A program made the translations under genes and the position numbers. 64,000 nucleotides of DNA from Chitinispirillaceae bacterium (lineage in GTDB: Bacteria; Fibrobacterota; Chitinivibrionia; Chitinivibrionales; Chitinispirillaceae): assembly GCA_016929595.1 (NCBI GenBank), contig JAFGIN010000143.1:42497-106496 (forward strand), given 5' to 3'. Position 1 is the stretch's first letter. Every line of letters begins with the position of its first letter. This document shows, piece by piece, positions 9,782-18,356 of the stretch. The notes under the pieces were generated by a model. That model was not told the origin of the DNA. It worked only from the letters and a program-made list of their open reading frames with translations, and searched no databases.

Positions 9782-10690
9782 ATGAAAAAAAATACGCAAT
9801 TTATTAACAGTATTGATATTCAGAAAGAGTATCTAAGCATCGTACAGTATTCGCCACAGGATAACGCTGTCGTTTTGATGGCAATACAGCCCATGGCCGC
9901 TGGCGGGATAGATACTATCTGGAGCAGGACATCAAGTGCTTTGCTAGAATTGAAAACAAAATATAAATTCAGCAGTTCTGAAATAATATGCTCCGTACCC
10001 GCCGAACTTGCATTTGTAAAGAGGTTGACTATAGATGAGACTATTGCAAAATCACCTGAAATGTTAGAATGGGAATTCAGTCAGCATCTGTTGGGATCTA
10101 TGGAAGAGTACGCTGTAGATTTTCAGAATGATGGTATATTTCAGTCACAGACGTGCGATGAGTATCTTGCAGTTGCATATCGTAAAGAAAATCTGGATCA
10201 TCTTCTTTCTGCGCTTAAAGTGCTGAAGCTCAAACCGTTGGTTATCGATCTCGACATGTTTGCAGTTGTTACTGTTTTCGAAGCGAATTATAAAGATCGG
10301 GTATCTGAACCGGCGATGCTTGTTCATTCTGAAGGCGGTAGAACTAAAATTTTACTGACTCAGGAGGGGTATTTCATTGATACGCATATTTTCGAGTCTG
10401 AAAATGAGCAGACTGATCCAGGTACGTTTGCTGAGAGGTTTGTTGGAGAACTGAATAGTTTTTTACAATACAACTCTTCCAGGCTGACCCAGTCTGTATC
10501 ATTATATTTCACGGGTTCTTTGTTTGCCGATCAGGATTTTTTTAACGCAGTTATTTTAAAAACCGGGAATGGTGAACTTTTAAACCCATTTCGTGAAATT
10601 GGTTGTCGGGTTGGTACTGAGAGTGATCAGATGACTTATGCACCACAGCTCGCTGTTGCAGTAGGATTGGCATTACGGGGGTATGAATAG
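9782..10690 (+). CDS. PilM-like actin-fold pilus/secretion assembly protein
   Basis: The 302-residue cytoplasmic protein shows the layout of PilM/GspL-cytoplasmic domains: an N-terminal beta-strand pair (SIDIQKEYLSIVQY), a CSVPAELAFVKRLTIDE segment, a conserved VIDLDMFAVVTVFEANY strand in the middle and a late LYFTGS strand. These resemble the nucleotide-binding folds of PilM. Sequence identity to known PilM appears weak, and the assignment leans on the adjacent PilN-like gene 6 bases downstream. In related systems PilM binds the cytoplasmic tail of PilN and couples it to the PilB ATPase. Confidence 0.65.
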   Translation: MKKNTQFINSIDIQKEYLSIVQYSPQDNAVVLMAIQPMAAGGIDTIWSRTSSALLELKTKYKFSSSEIICSVPAELAFVKRLTIDETIAKSPEMLEWEFSQHLLGSMEEYAVDFQNDGIFQSQTCDEYLAVAYRKENLDHLLSALKVLKLKPLVIDLDMFAVVTVFEANYKDRVSEPAMLVHSEGGRTKILLTQEGYFIDTHIFESENEQTDPGTFAERFVGELNSFLQYNSSRLTQSVSLYFTGSLFADQDFFNAVILKTGNGELLNPFREIGCRVGTESDQMTYAPQLAVAVGLALRGYE

Positions 10691-10696
10691 TAGCAG

Positions 10697-11608
10697 ATGA
10701 TACGAATTAATCTTTTAAAAAGTGCTGCGCGAAAAAAGGCAAAACCGGGAAATATCCTTACCCCAAAGGTAATGATTATTGCCCTTATAGCGGTTATATG
10801 CGGTATAGGTGCATTTTTGGGTATTACATTAAAGCCTGTAAGAAAACCGGCCAGGACAGCGGCACCGACAGTCGCGGTTACTGTTCCACCACCGGTTCCT
10901 GTTCGGTCAGGACCAGATATGATAGAGGAAGTAGTAAAAGAGATAGGTGAGCGGCACAATGAACCTGCCAGGCTCAATATTCCATATCCGGAGATGACTT
11001 TTCTTGAAAAAGTCAATTATGAAGCGTTGTTTGCCAGACAGGTATTTCTGCTCCTGAGCAGAGCGATACCACCAGGGATCGGGCTCAAAATGCTTGAGGT
11101 TGATAATTTTCTTACTGTATATGCTACAGGGGTTGGAGACTCCAGAGAGTTAATCAGTTCAACTTTTACTGCATTGAAGAATGAGAAACTTGAAATTTTA
11201 TCACAACCGCACTCATATATATCCGCAAATGGAAGTAAAGGGTACAAATTTGTAGTCACATGCAAAGCTGATTTTGGCATAGATCATGGGGATCCTTTTC
11301 AAGCTTGGGAACATATCGATACAAGGGAGAATATTCCATTTATTATCAAAAAAATTTCTGAAATCGGGGTTGCTAACAAAATATCTTTCAAAGGTAAACC
11401 AGTTCAGACTTCTGCCGAGGATGTCGGGTTGTACCGGAGATATATCTACAGTTTCAAAGGTAAGGGTGAGTATAAGAGTTTTGTAAGCTTGATTCTGGGT
11501 CTTTACACGGAGAAGATTCCCTGTGCTTTTAAAAAAGTTGTTTTGAACGCTGGTACTGGAACTGATGTAGATATTGCGATGGACATTCTCCTTACCTTGA
11601 AAGAATAA
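10697..11608 (+). CDS. PilN-like (possible PilN-PilO fusion) inner-membrane protein
   Basis: The N-terminus MIRINLLKSAARKKAK matches the conserved cytoplasmic INLL peptide by which PilN contacts PilM. One transmembrane helix follows (about 25-45), then a Pro-rich linker. Residues 95-190 look like the PilN periplasmic domain (LLSRAIPPGIGLKML...). The last 95 residues (YSFKGKGEYKSFVSLILGLY...) recall PilO. At 303 residues it is longer than a plain PilN (about 180-210), and no separate pilO follows, so a fusion is a reasonable inference. It would form the inner-membrane platform of a type IV pilus or pseudopilus machine. Confidence 0.62.
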   Translation: MIRINLLKSAARKKAKPGNILTPKVMIIALIAVICGIGAFLGITLKPVRKPARTAAPTVAVTVPPPVPVRSGPDMIEEVVKEIGERHNEPARLNIPYPEMTFLEKVNYEALFARQVFLLLSRAIPPGIGLKMLEVDNFLTVYATGVGDSRELISSTFTALKNEKLEILSQPHSYISANGSKGYKFVVTCKADFGIDHGDPFQAWEHIDTRENIPFIIKKISEIGVANKISFKGKPVQTSAEDVGLYRRYIYSFKGKGEYKSFVSLILGLYTEKIPCAFKKVVLNAGTGTDVDIAMDILLTLKE

Positions 11609-11609
11609 C

Positions 11610-12164
11610 ATGCGTTTGCGAATTATTGCCGGAGAGCTTGGGGGGCGCTACATTACGCTCAAGGAAGGTGAGACCGCTTTTCGGCCCACACAGGAACGGG
11701 TTCGTCAGTCGGTCGCTGAAATTCTTAAGCACATTACTAAAGGTTCCATTGTTGCAGACATCTGTGCTGGAAGTGGGGCTTTTGGTTTTGAGATGATCAG
11801 CAGAGGTGCTGATACAGTCGATTTTATTGAAAAAGACCGTCAGCGGGCAAAGAAAATTAGTGAAAATGCTGAGATTCTTGGATGTGCTCACAAATGTACC
11901 GTTTATCCCCGCGATATACTTTTTTTCCTGAAAGCTTCCATTCGCCGTTACGATATCATCTATTTTGATCCTCCGTATGATATGTCTCTGAGTGACTCTA
12001 TCGTCTCTGATCTGGGAGGACTATTAACAGAGGATGGAATACTGATTTTTGAGCATCGTCGCGATACTATCAATCGTGAGAATCTATACTCACATCTGAA
12101 ATTGTATGATTCTCGTGTATATGGAGAGACTGTAACAGATTTTTTTGAAACTAAAAAATCATAA
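11610..12164 (+). CDS. rsmD: 16S rRNA (guanine966-N2)-methyltransferase
   Basis: The 184-residue class I SAM methyltransferase has the RsmD hallmarks: RIIAGELGGR at the N-terminus, RPTQERVRQSV (25-35), SAM motif I DICAGSGAFG (50-59) and catalytic DPPY (120-123). It methylates N2 of G966 in 16S rRNA during 30S assembly. It starts one base after the stop of the PilN-like gene and is followed by coaD, a pairing (rsmD-coaD) common across bacteria. A hairpin separates the two here. Confidence 0.94.
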   Translation: MRLRIIAGELGGRYITLKEGETAFRPTQERVRQSVAEILKHITKGSIVADICAGSGAFGFEMISRGADTVDFIEKDRQRAKKISENAEILGCAHKCTVYPRDILFFLKASIRRYDIIYFDPPYDMSLSDSIVSDLGGLLTEDGILIFEHRRDTINRENLYSHLKLYDSRVYGETVTDFFETKKS

Positions 12165-12169
12165 ACTTT

Positions 12170-12199
12170 GCTGCCCGGGTATTTTGAATACCGGGACAG
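12170..12199 (+). terminator. Hairpin between rsmD and coaD (weak terminator or attenuator)
   Basis: GCTG followed by CCCGGGTATT, a TTG loop, then AATACCGGG and CAGC gives a long stem with one bulged G and one unpaired A. The downstream tract (CACTTTATTTTTC) is T-rich but not a clean run. It could reduce read-through from rsmD into coaD, or fold in the coaD leader. Confidence 0.4.
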
Positions 12200-12231
12200 C
12201 CACTTTATTTTTCATAAGGAACTGTGTCTGA

Positions 12232-12717
12232 ATGAAAACCGCGTTATATCCTGGTACCTTTGATCCTATCACCTATGGGCATATCGACATTGCAAAAAGA
12301 GCATCGCAGATCTTTAACAGGGTCATAGCAGTGGTTGCTGAAAATCCATCTAAGAATCCATTATTCAGTGTTGAAGAGCGTCTGGAAATGGTTACAGAAT
12401 CTTTAATGGATGTTAAAAATCTCGAGGTTATTCGTTATGATGGTCTCATTGTAGACTGTCTCAGGGAGAACAATGGATCTGTAATAATCAGAGGACTCCG
12501 GGCACTTTCCGATTTTGAATATGAATTTCAGATGGCGTATACAAATCGTAATCTTTATTCTGTTGCTGAAACCGTTTTTTTCATGCCTAGTTCCAAATAT
12601 ACCTATCTCAGTTCAACAATGGTGAAACAGATTGGCCGTTTAAATGGAGCTATATCTGACTTTGTACCTGATCATGTTAAAATGAGACTTCAGAAAAAAT
12701 TCAGTATCAGCAGTTAA
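12232..12717 (+). CDS. coaD: Phosphopantetheine adenylyltransferase
   Basis: Catalyses 4'-phosphopantetheine + ATP to dephospho-CoA + PPi, the penultimate step in CoA synthesis. The 161-residue protein has the nucleotidyltransferase HxGH-type motif in GTFDPITYGH (8-17), RGLRALSDFEYEFQMA in the middle and the C-terminal SSTMVKQI (ISSTxxR-like) substrate loop. Length is normal. It follows rsmD and precedes the rhomboid gene by 21 bases, all on the plus strand. Confidence 0.95.
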   Translation: MKTALYPGTFDPITYGHIDIAKRASQIFNRVIAVVAENPSKNPLFSVEERLEMVTESLMDVKNLEVIRYDGLIVDCLRENNGSVIIRGLRALSDFEYEFQMAYTNRNLYSVAETVFFMPSSKYTYLSSTMVKQIGRLNGAISDFVPDHVKMRLQKKFSISS

Positions 12718-12738
12718 CCGGAAGGGGTATACTGTCAA

Positions 12739-13578
12739 ATGCTCTCTAATTCTTCGGGGACTATATCTAATGCCATAAAATGGTTAATTATTATTACCTC
12801 CGGTTTTTTTCTCCTGCAACTGCTTCCAGTAACAGGATCACTGTTACGATACTACTTTCCTCTTGTGCCTTATCAAACATTTCTTAATGGTCAAATATGG
12901 CGTTTACTGACCTATATGTTCATGCATGACACCGTTTCTCCATTGCACATTCTGTTTAATATGCTGGTTCTATGGATGTTTGGTGTTGAGTTGGAAAATC
13001 TCTGGGGTACCGTTCGGTTTTCTGTGTTTTATATCCTCTGTGGTATCGGTTCCGGGTTATTCAGTATTATAAGTATATTTACACCTGCAATTTATGCACC
13101 TGTAATCGGAGCATCCGGGGCTGTTCTGGGTGTCATTACCGCTTTTGCGCTTTTTTATCCGGATCGTCAAATTATGCTGTTTTTTATTCTTCCTGTTAAT
13201 ATTCGCATTTTTGTTCTGGGATATGCTCTGTATTCAGTATATGGGGCACTTATACCTCATGGAAATATTTCACACCTTACACATCTTGGTGGAATAATTG
13301 TGGCACTGTTTTACGTTAAATTGTATCCTTACATATTCGAGGTCTTTCGGGAATACTCAGAAAAAATCAAAGAGAAGCGTCGTCGAAATGACGCAGAAAA
13401 GACCAGGGAATTCAGTCGTTATTTTGAGCAGCAGGTTGATCCGATACTTGAGAAAATCAGTCGTGAAGGGATGCAGTCGCTTACAATGAAAGAAAAAGAG
13501 ATACTGAAAAAAGCTGCCAGGCGAGATCGGGAACGATTGAAAAATAATAAAATTGTACCTTTGGATCCATTCAGGTGA
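12739..13578 (+). CDS. Rhomboid-family intramembrane serine protease
   Basis: The 279-residue protein has six predicted membrane spans in residues 13-195. The catalytic dyad is visible as GASGAVLG (Ser126) and HLGG (His182), together with the early WRLLTYMFMH and LHILFNMLVLW segments that line the active site. Rhomboids cleave transmembrane helices of substrate proteins. About 80 residues after the last span form a highly charged, probably cytoplasmic tail (EKIKEKRRRNDAEKTRE..), longer than in GlpG. It sits 6 bases upstream of the phosphatase-kinase gene, and whether the two are functionally linked is unknown. Confidence 0.92.
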   Translation: MLSNSSGTISNAIKWLIIITSGFFLLQLLPVTGSLLRYYFPLVPYQTFLNGQIWRLLTYMFMHDTVSPLHILFNMLVLWMFGVELENLWGTVRFSVFYILCGIGSGLFSIISIFTPAIYAPVIGASGAVLGVITAFALFYPDRQIMLFFILPVNIRIFVLGYALYSVYGALIPHGNISHLTHLGGIIVALFYVKLYPYIFEVFREYSEKIKEKRRRNDAEKTREFSRYFEQQVDPILEKISREGMQSLTMKEKEILKKAARRDRERLKNNKIVPLDPFR

Positions 13579-13584
13579 AAATCA

Positions 13585-14967
13585 ATGACATCTGCCAATA
13601 TACAAAATTCTTTAAACCGCTCAGAGCATGAGCACTGGAAACGTTTAAAGCTTCTGGAAGCTTATCGTAAGAAACGGTGGGAATTAAAAGTAACGAATGA
13701 GAAACTCCGGGCGCTTCAGAGAACTGTTGATTCTCAGGATGTTTTGCTTAAGGAAGCTTCATATAACCTGAGCAGAATTCATTCTGAGATGGAAGATGAA
13801 CTGGAAACAGCAAAAAGGATTCAGGAGGGGCTGATCCCGCAGGATTTTCCAGAGTTGATAAATGTTAAATCTGCAGCGGTCTATATTCCTACAGGTAAAG
13901 TTGGTGGAGATCTCTATGATATTATTATTACACCAAACCAGAAAATCGGTGTACTCATCTTTGATGTGAGTGGTCACGGCATACCTGCAGCCATGATTGG
14001 TGCAATGGCAAAGATGCTTTTCATGCATTATTTAGAAAAGACAGATTCACCGGCTGAAGTTTTTCGTGAAGTAAACATACAGTTGTGCAGGTTTATCAAG
14101 ACAGAGCAGTATCTTACTGCATTCCTTGGTATTATTGATCCTATTGTCAATTCTATGGTATATTCCAGGGCTGGACATGTGCCACCAATAATTTTTAATC
14201 ACAAAACGGGAACCATTACCAGACTGGATTCAAAAGGTTTTTTTATCGGGCATAGTGCACTTCTCAATCTTGCAGAGTACTGGGATCAGACGGTTCAGCT
14301 GTCTGCAGGTGATAAGATCCTTTTTTATACTGATGGCTTGACAGAAGGTTGCAGCGCCGAAGGTAAGCTCTATGGGAGTGATCGTCTCAGAGATATATTC
14401 ATGAAAAATGGCAGTATGGATCTTCAGCAGCTGCTGGATGTGATTGTAATGGATCAGACCCGTTTTCGTAGCGGTGCTCCTTTGCGGGATGATTTTACAC
14501 TTTTGATTACTGAAATAGGAAATTCAGATTATCTTCTGACAGATTCAGGTTTTACGAAAGAAGATGGACCGCATATATTAATGGTCAATGGATTTAACGA
14601 TATTGAACGTGTATGTGCCATGATTCTCAGGGAAATGGATAGAAATGGATTTTCCGATAAAAAAATCAAGCAATTCAAGATATGTATCTTTGAAATGTTG
14701 ACAAATGCTATTGTACATGGAAATAATGCTGAAAAGGGCAAAAAGGTTACCGTGTTCTATAAAGTAAATACCACCTGTTCAACCATTAGTGTTATTGATG
14801 AGGGAGACGGTTTTGATTACAACAACCTTCCGGATCCACTCAGCCCGGAGAATATTATGAAAGATCACGGGCGGGGTGTTTTTCTGATCCGGAATTACCT
14901 TGATTATGTAGAGTATAATCATCGGGGTAACAGAATTCTTGGACGCAAACTTATTAACGGCAGGTAA
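13585..14967 (+). CDS. Fused PP2C-type serine phosphatase (RsbU-like) and anti-sigma HATPase kinase (RsbW-like)
   Basis: The 460-residue cytoplasmic regulator of a partner-switching pathway has three parts. Residues 1-75 are a coiled coil. Residues about 75-310 are a SpoIIE/RsbU phosphatase with the metal-binding aspartates in GGDLYD and FDVSGHG and the later YTDGLTEG and RDDFTLL. Residues about 330-460 are a GHKL kinase domain with the N-box EMLTNAIVHGN, DEGDGFD and GRGVFLI. One chain therefore carries both opposing activities towards a STAS antagonist. The STAS gene begins one base after its stop. No sigma-B-type factor is adjacent; the nearest sigma gene is the ECF factor at 17731. Confidence 0.9.
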   Translation: MTSANIQNSLNRSEHEHWKRLKLLEAYRKKRWELKVTNEKLRALQRTVDSQDVLLKEASYNLSRIHSEMEDELETAKRIQEGLIPQDFPELINVKSAAVYIPTGKVGGDLYDIIITPNQKIGVLIFDVSGHGIPAAMIGAMAKMLFMHYLEKTDSPAEVFREVNIQLCRFIKTEQYLTAFLGIIDPIVNSMVYSRAGHVPPIIFNHKTGTITRLDSKGFFIGHSALLNLAEYWDQTVQLSAGDKILFYTDGLTEGCSAEGKLYGSDRLRDIFMKNGSMDLQQLLDVIVMDQTRFRSGAPLRDDFTLLITEIGNSDYLLTDSGFTKEDGPHILMVNGFNDIERVCAMILREMDRNGFSDKKIKQFKICIFEMLTNAIVHGNNAEKGKKVTVFYKVNTTCSTISVIDEGDGFDYNNLPDPLSPENIMKDHGRGVFLIRNYLDYVEYNHRGNRILGRKLINGR

Positions 14968-14968
14968 T

Positions 14969-15319
14969 ATGGAAATCGTAACATCAGTCAGCGGGGATGT
15001 TTCAACATTCAATTTGATAGGACAGTTGTGGAGAAAAGAGGATCTCAGTTCACTTGAAGTTGCTGTAGAAAAATTTATAGTTGAAAAGAAGTCTATTCTT
15101 GTACTGGATATCAGCAGACTCAGTTTTATTAATAGTCAGGGTCTAGGACTGCTGGTTCGATGTCATGTAAGAACCAGGGATTGTGGTGCAAAAATGATCC
15201 TGTTCGGACCAAATGAGGCTGTTTCGGAAGTTATAGAGTTATCGGGGTTTGCGATGTTTATGACGATTGCTGCGACGGAGGATGAACTGGATAAAACTCT
15301 TACAACGATCTGCAGGTAA
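14969..15319 (+). CDS. STAS-domain anti-sigma factor antagonist (RsbV/SpoIIAA-like)
   Basis: A 116-residue single STAS domain. The phosphorylatable serine is expected to be Ser56 in SFINSQGLGLL, where SpoIIAA-type proteins carry their kinase target. When dephosphorylated by the upstream phosphatase domain it would bind the HATPase domain and free whatever that kinase sequesters. The ATG at 14969 is used because it directly follows the upstream TAA (14965-14967) and GGCAGG lies just upstream. Transcription probably ends in the region between 15320 and 15440. Confidence 0.9.
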   Translation: MEIVTSVSGDVSTFNLIGQLWRKEDLSSLEVAVEKFIVEKKSILVLDISRLSFINSQGLGLLVRCHVRTRDCGAKMILFGPNEAVSEVIELSGFAMFMTIAATEDELDKTLTTICR

Positions 15320-15439
15320 TCTGTTTTTTTTAAAAAAGGAAAGATACACTGTTGTTGCTGCAAAAGCGGTGTAGAAGCCATCCGGAATTCTGTATACTCT
15401 GACAATGCTACATTTTAATAAAAAGGTGTAAATCAGCCT

Positions 15440-16672
15440 TCAATATTTATAGAATAGAAGGTCATTGATTGTTGCATTATTGAACTTCACTTCATCTATC
15501 CAGACTGAATTTCCTTTCAATTCAATTGGAAAGGTAACCCAGTGCAGACGTGACCTGACGCCCTGCCAGCTCGTATGGTAGGTATCTTTAATGAGCATAT
15601 CTGTAGTTGCAATTTTGTACAATTTCCAGGTGGAATCAAGTGTTACCTTGTATGTTGCCTGAGGCATATTCCACGGTTCTTCTCCGTGTAGCCGAACGGT
15701 TATCTGATCATTTCCTTTGGCCATAAAGGATATTGTGTCGATATTTGAAAAACCAACCGTGTTAAATCCGAGTCTGATGCCTGGAATGAGGAATTCAGTG
15801 CTGTTGTTGTTTACAGGAAGGTATTCCAGGTGTAATGATTTGTCTTTAAATGCGCCGTCACTTGAAACAAGTGCATCCAATATATTTACGTATGCAGTGT
15901 CTATCTCCCGGGTGGTCGGGAATGTCACTGCTATATGAGTTGATTTTACTACGTACCAATAGGCTTTTTTTTGAAATTTTGCCAAAGGGCTCCAGTAACC
16001 TTCATGGTCAAAATTGTCAATAAGGAGATTTGTGAAATCGCATTCGAATGCAGATTCGATCTCCTGGGCTTCTGCAATGATTTGAGTACCTGCTTCAGCC
16101 AGTCTGCTGACATTTTTAGTCGTATTGATGGAAACAGCAATGAGTGTATACTCACCGGGAGGGATACCTGTGAAAGAAAACTGTGATGTCTGGGGGGAAA
16201 AGGGTGTACTATAATCGGTGCCCATAAGAGCGATATACTCCGGTATATCACCGTTACAGGTCAGGGTACCGCTCAGTGTTCCGTGTTGCTCAAGATAGAT
16301 GGTATCGAGTACAAAATTTCTTCCAAGCTCAATAGTTGTAAAAATGCCTTTATTCTGGCAATCGATAAGGAGATTTACTTTTTTATAGGAACGTATAATG
16401 TAATCGGGTATGGTGAAAAAGCCGTTACTGTCGGATACTGTTGAATCTATTACAACAGGTTTGTTCAATGCGATATTCTGAAACCAGCTCTCAGGATTGA
16501 TAAAGCGAACAGATGCGCCTTTTTTAATAACCCCGTTTCGTTCTGCAACTGCGTACGTATTGATTGTTTCTGAACCGCCGTTACCTGAAATTGGGGCTAC
16601 GGAGCAATTTATATGTGGTAGTGACAGCAGTACAGTCGTTAAAAAGAGTAGTTGTTTGATTCTTAAGATCAT
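15440..16672 (-). CDS. Secreted/lipoprotein-like protein with carboxypeptidase-regulatory-like and C-terminal beta-sandwich regions
   Basis: The 410-residue protein has a hydrophobic signal peptide ending at Cys23 (LLSLPHINC), a plausible but non-canonical lipobox with Asn at -1. Residues about 40-110 and 130-190 look like carboxypeptidase regulatory-like beta domains (DSNGFFTIPD; FSFTGIPPGEYTLIAVS). The rest (about 215-405) resembles a carbohydrate-binding beta-sandwich (DTISFMAKGNDQITVRL..; WVTFPIELKGNSVWIDEVKF). It probably sits on the cell surface and could bind polysaccharide, which is inference. Its start codon overlaps the stop of the regulator gene upstream in TCAT (16669-16672), so the two are cotranscribed and coupled. 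Confidence 0.7.
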   Translation of the reverse strand: MILRIKQLLFLTTVLLSLPHINCSVAPISGNGGSETINTYAVAERNGVIKKGASVRFINPESWFQNIALNKPVVIDSTVSDSNGFFTIPDYIIRSYKKVNLLIDCQNKGIFTTIELGRNFVLDTIYLEQHGTLSGTLTCNGDIPEYIALMGTDYSTPFSPQTSQFSFTGIPPGEYTLIAVSINTTKNVSRLAEAGTQIIAEAQEIESAFECDFTNLLIDNFDHEGYWSPLAKFQKKAYWYVVKSTHIAVTFPTTREIDTAYVNILDALVSSDGAFKDKSLHLEYLPVNNNSTEFLIPGIRLGFNTVGFSNIDTISFMAKGNDQITVRLHGEEPWNMPQATYKVTLDSTWKLYKIATTDMLIKDTYHTSWQGVRSRLHWVTFPIELKGNSVWIDEVKFNNATINDLLFYKY

Positions 16673-17511
16673 ACTTTGGTCCTGTGGTAGTTACCAGGTG
16701 TTGACGCTACAGGAATCAGTTGAACATTGAGTTGATAGATCATTTCCGGCTCCGCTTCATTTTCGATAACCTTGCGCAGAACATTCTTCCGAAACTCTGC
16801 AATCATTGCCTTAAATTCCGGAAGAGTGTTCTTAGGTAAGGATATCGTTACTGATGATATATCCCGCAGTTCTGGTGGATCGTTAATAAGAGATTGCTCA
16901 CTCAATTGAATTGTCTGTTGCTGAAAGTGTCGGACTGCAAGCATTCTCCAGTTGCCGCCACCAGAAATAAACTTCTCGGTCATTTTCAGTATACCGTCAG
17001 TATTTTTTGAAATCAGTCCCAGTTCCAGGAGGAGTTCGATGGATTCCCGAACTTCTGCTTCGCTTATCGCAGGAGTAAGGAGTTGACCGAATTTCTTATA
17101 ATCTCCATCGAACGGGAATATTTCGAGTAAAATTCTTACAACTGAATAATACCATTTATGATAAAAATGATCCTGATCCGGTTTTAAACTCGGAATACTC
17201 AGATCTTTCAGCTCCATCAGCTTATCGAAATAAAGGCTGGTTTCATCTCCGGTTTTTGCTTTGTTGAAACGTACAAGACAGGTAAAATACTCAGCTTCTC
17301 TCTGTTCCAATCCCAGGAAAGATATAAAATCAGGGAGCACTCTTTCGGAGATATGTCTTTGCCCCTGTAAAATTTTAACGAGTTGTCCAGCGTCAATTTT
17401 AAGTTTTTGAGCAATCAACCTGTATGAAAACCAGGATTTTTCCTTCCGGATCTCATCAAAGTGTTCCTTAAGGAAGGAACGATAGTCTAACGATTCAAAA
17501 AGCTTTTTCAT
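16669..17511 (-). CDS. TIGR02147/DUF4423-type HTH regulator
   Basis: The 280-residue protein has an N-terminal helix-turn-helix-like segment (SYRLIAQKLKIDAGQLVKILQGQRHIS, about 28-54) and a long helical C-terminal domain with the pattern of the Fibrobacter TIGR02147 (DUF4423) family. In that lineage these genes are numerous and typically sit next to secreted or lipoprotein genes, as here: its last four bases overlap the lipoprotein start. I infer that it senses something linked to the lipoprotein and regulates this operon. The intergenic region upstream (17512-17730), shared with a divergent ECF sigma gene, contains a clear inverted repeat suitable as an operator. Confidence 0.78.
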   Translation of the reverse strand: MKKLFESLDYRSFLKEHFDEIRKEKSWFSYRLIAQKLKIDAGQLVKILQGQRHISERVLPDFISFLGLEQREAEYFTCLVRFNKAKTGDETSLYFDKLMELKDLSIPSLKPDQDHFYHKWYYSVVRILLEIFPFDGDYKKFGQLLTPAISEAEVRESIELLLELGLISKNTDGILKMTEKFISGGGNWRMLAVRHFQQQTIQLSEQSLINDPPELRDISSVTISLPKNTLPEFKAMIAEFRKNVLRKVIENEAEPEMIYQLNVQLIPVASTPGNYHRTKV

Positions 17512-17576
17512 ATAATATAATATAAAGAAAAAATAATGCTGATTTAACTCGTATTAAAATTTATGATGGCATATTT

Positions 17577-17627
17577 GCCAACATAGTCAATTAACTCAAA
17601 TTATAGCATGTTGGCATGAAGGCCAAC
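17577..17627. promoter_or_regulatory. Candidate operator: GCCAACAT/ATGTTGGC inverted repeat with third half-site
   Basis: GCCAACAT (17577-17584) and its exact complement ATGTTGGC (17608-17615) are separated by 23 bases, and a third partial copy GCCAAC lies at 17622-17627. It sits in the 219-base gap between the divergent DUF4423 regulator and ECF sigma genes. The surrounding DNA is AT-rich. The arrangement suits binding by a dimeric regulator, possibly the DUF4423 protein itself. Confidence 0.5.
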
Positions 17628-17730
17628 GATAAATACTATTGGTGTTTTAAAAAACCGCTAAAAATAATAAAATTTGTTTATTATAACTGTAGGATGATCA
17701 AAAATTCAACACTTAAAAGCAAAAGACATT

Positions 17731-18351
17731 ATGCAGAAAACTGAAATGCTCGAACCACCAGTACTTCCAAGTGAAACCAGTCTGCCCAGGCATCCGGAAC
17801 CTGATGCCGAACTACTTGAGAAATGCAGAGACGGTGACAGAAATGCATTCAGGACTCTGTTTTACATGTATCGATCATATGTAAAAAACATAATCTATAA
17901 GATAACCGGAGTTCACAGTGAGCATGAAGATCTGATTCAAAGTGTGTTTATGCAGATGTATGTCTCATTTCATACTTTTAAAGGCGATTCATCTTTTAAA
18001 ACCTGGTTTCATCGCCTGGTTCTATACAATTGTATTAACTGGTTGAGGTATAATCAGGCCGGGAAAAGAAATGGAAAATTTATTTCTGCGGAAATCGAGT
18101 CCATTGAAGATAACCTTCTGGATCATGGAACCAATCAGCTTAATGCACTGCTGATGCGTGATCTGGTAAGCAAAGCTTTGAAACTGTTGAGTATACGTTT
18201 ACGTGTACCGCTCGTACTGAGTGTATATAGTGACCTTAACATATCGGAAATAGCACTGATTCTTAAAGTTCCGGAAGGTACTGTTAAGAGCCGGTTGTTC
18301 GCTGCCCGAAAAATTATCAAGGATTTTGTACTGTCAGCTGAGCTTGTCTGA
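17731..18351 (+). CDS. ECF-family RNA polymerase sigma factor
   Basis: The 206-residue sigma-70-like protein has a region 2 (DRNAFRTLFYMYRSYVKNIIY...EHEDLIQSVFMQMY...FKTWFHRLVLYNCINWLR) and a region 4 with HTH (LNISEIALILKVPEGTVKSRLFAARK, about 168-193), separated by a short linker and with no region 1.1 or 3. It would direct RNA polymerase to a small regulon. No anti-sigma gene is adjacent. It is divergent from the DUF4423 regulator/lipoprotein pair and converges, with a 5-base gap, on the HD-GYP gene. About 25 extra N-terminal residues (PPVLPSETSLPRHPEPD) precede region 2. Confidence 0.92.
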   Translation: MQKTEMLEPPVLPSETSLPRHPEPDAELLEKCRDGDRNAFRTLFYMYRSYVKNIIYKITGVHSEHEDLIQSVFMQMYVSFHTFKGDSSFKTWFHRLVLYNCINWLRYNQAGKRNGKFISAEIESIEDNLLDHGTNQLNALLMRDLVSKALKLLSIRLRVPLVLSVYSDLNISEIALILKVPEGTVKSRLFAARKIIKDFVLSAELV

Positions 18352-18356
18352 GCAGT

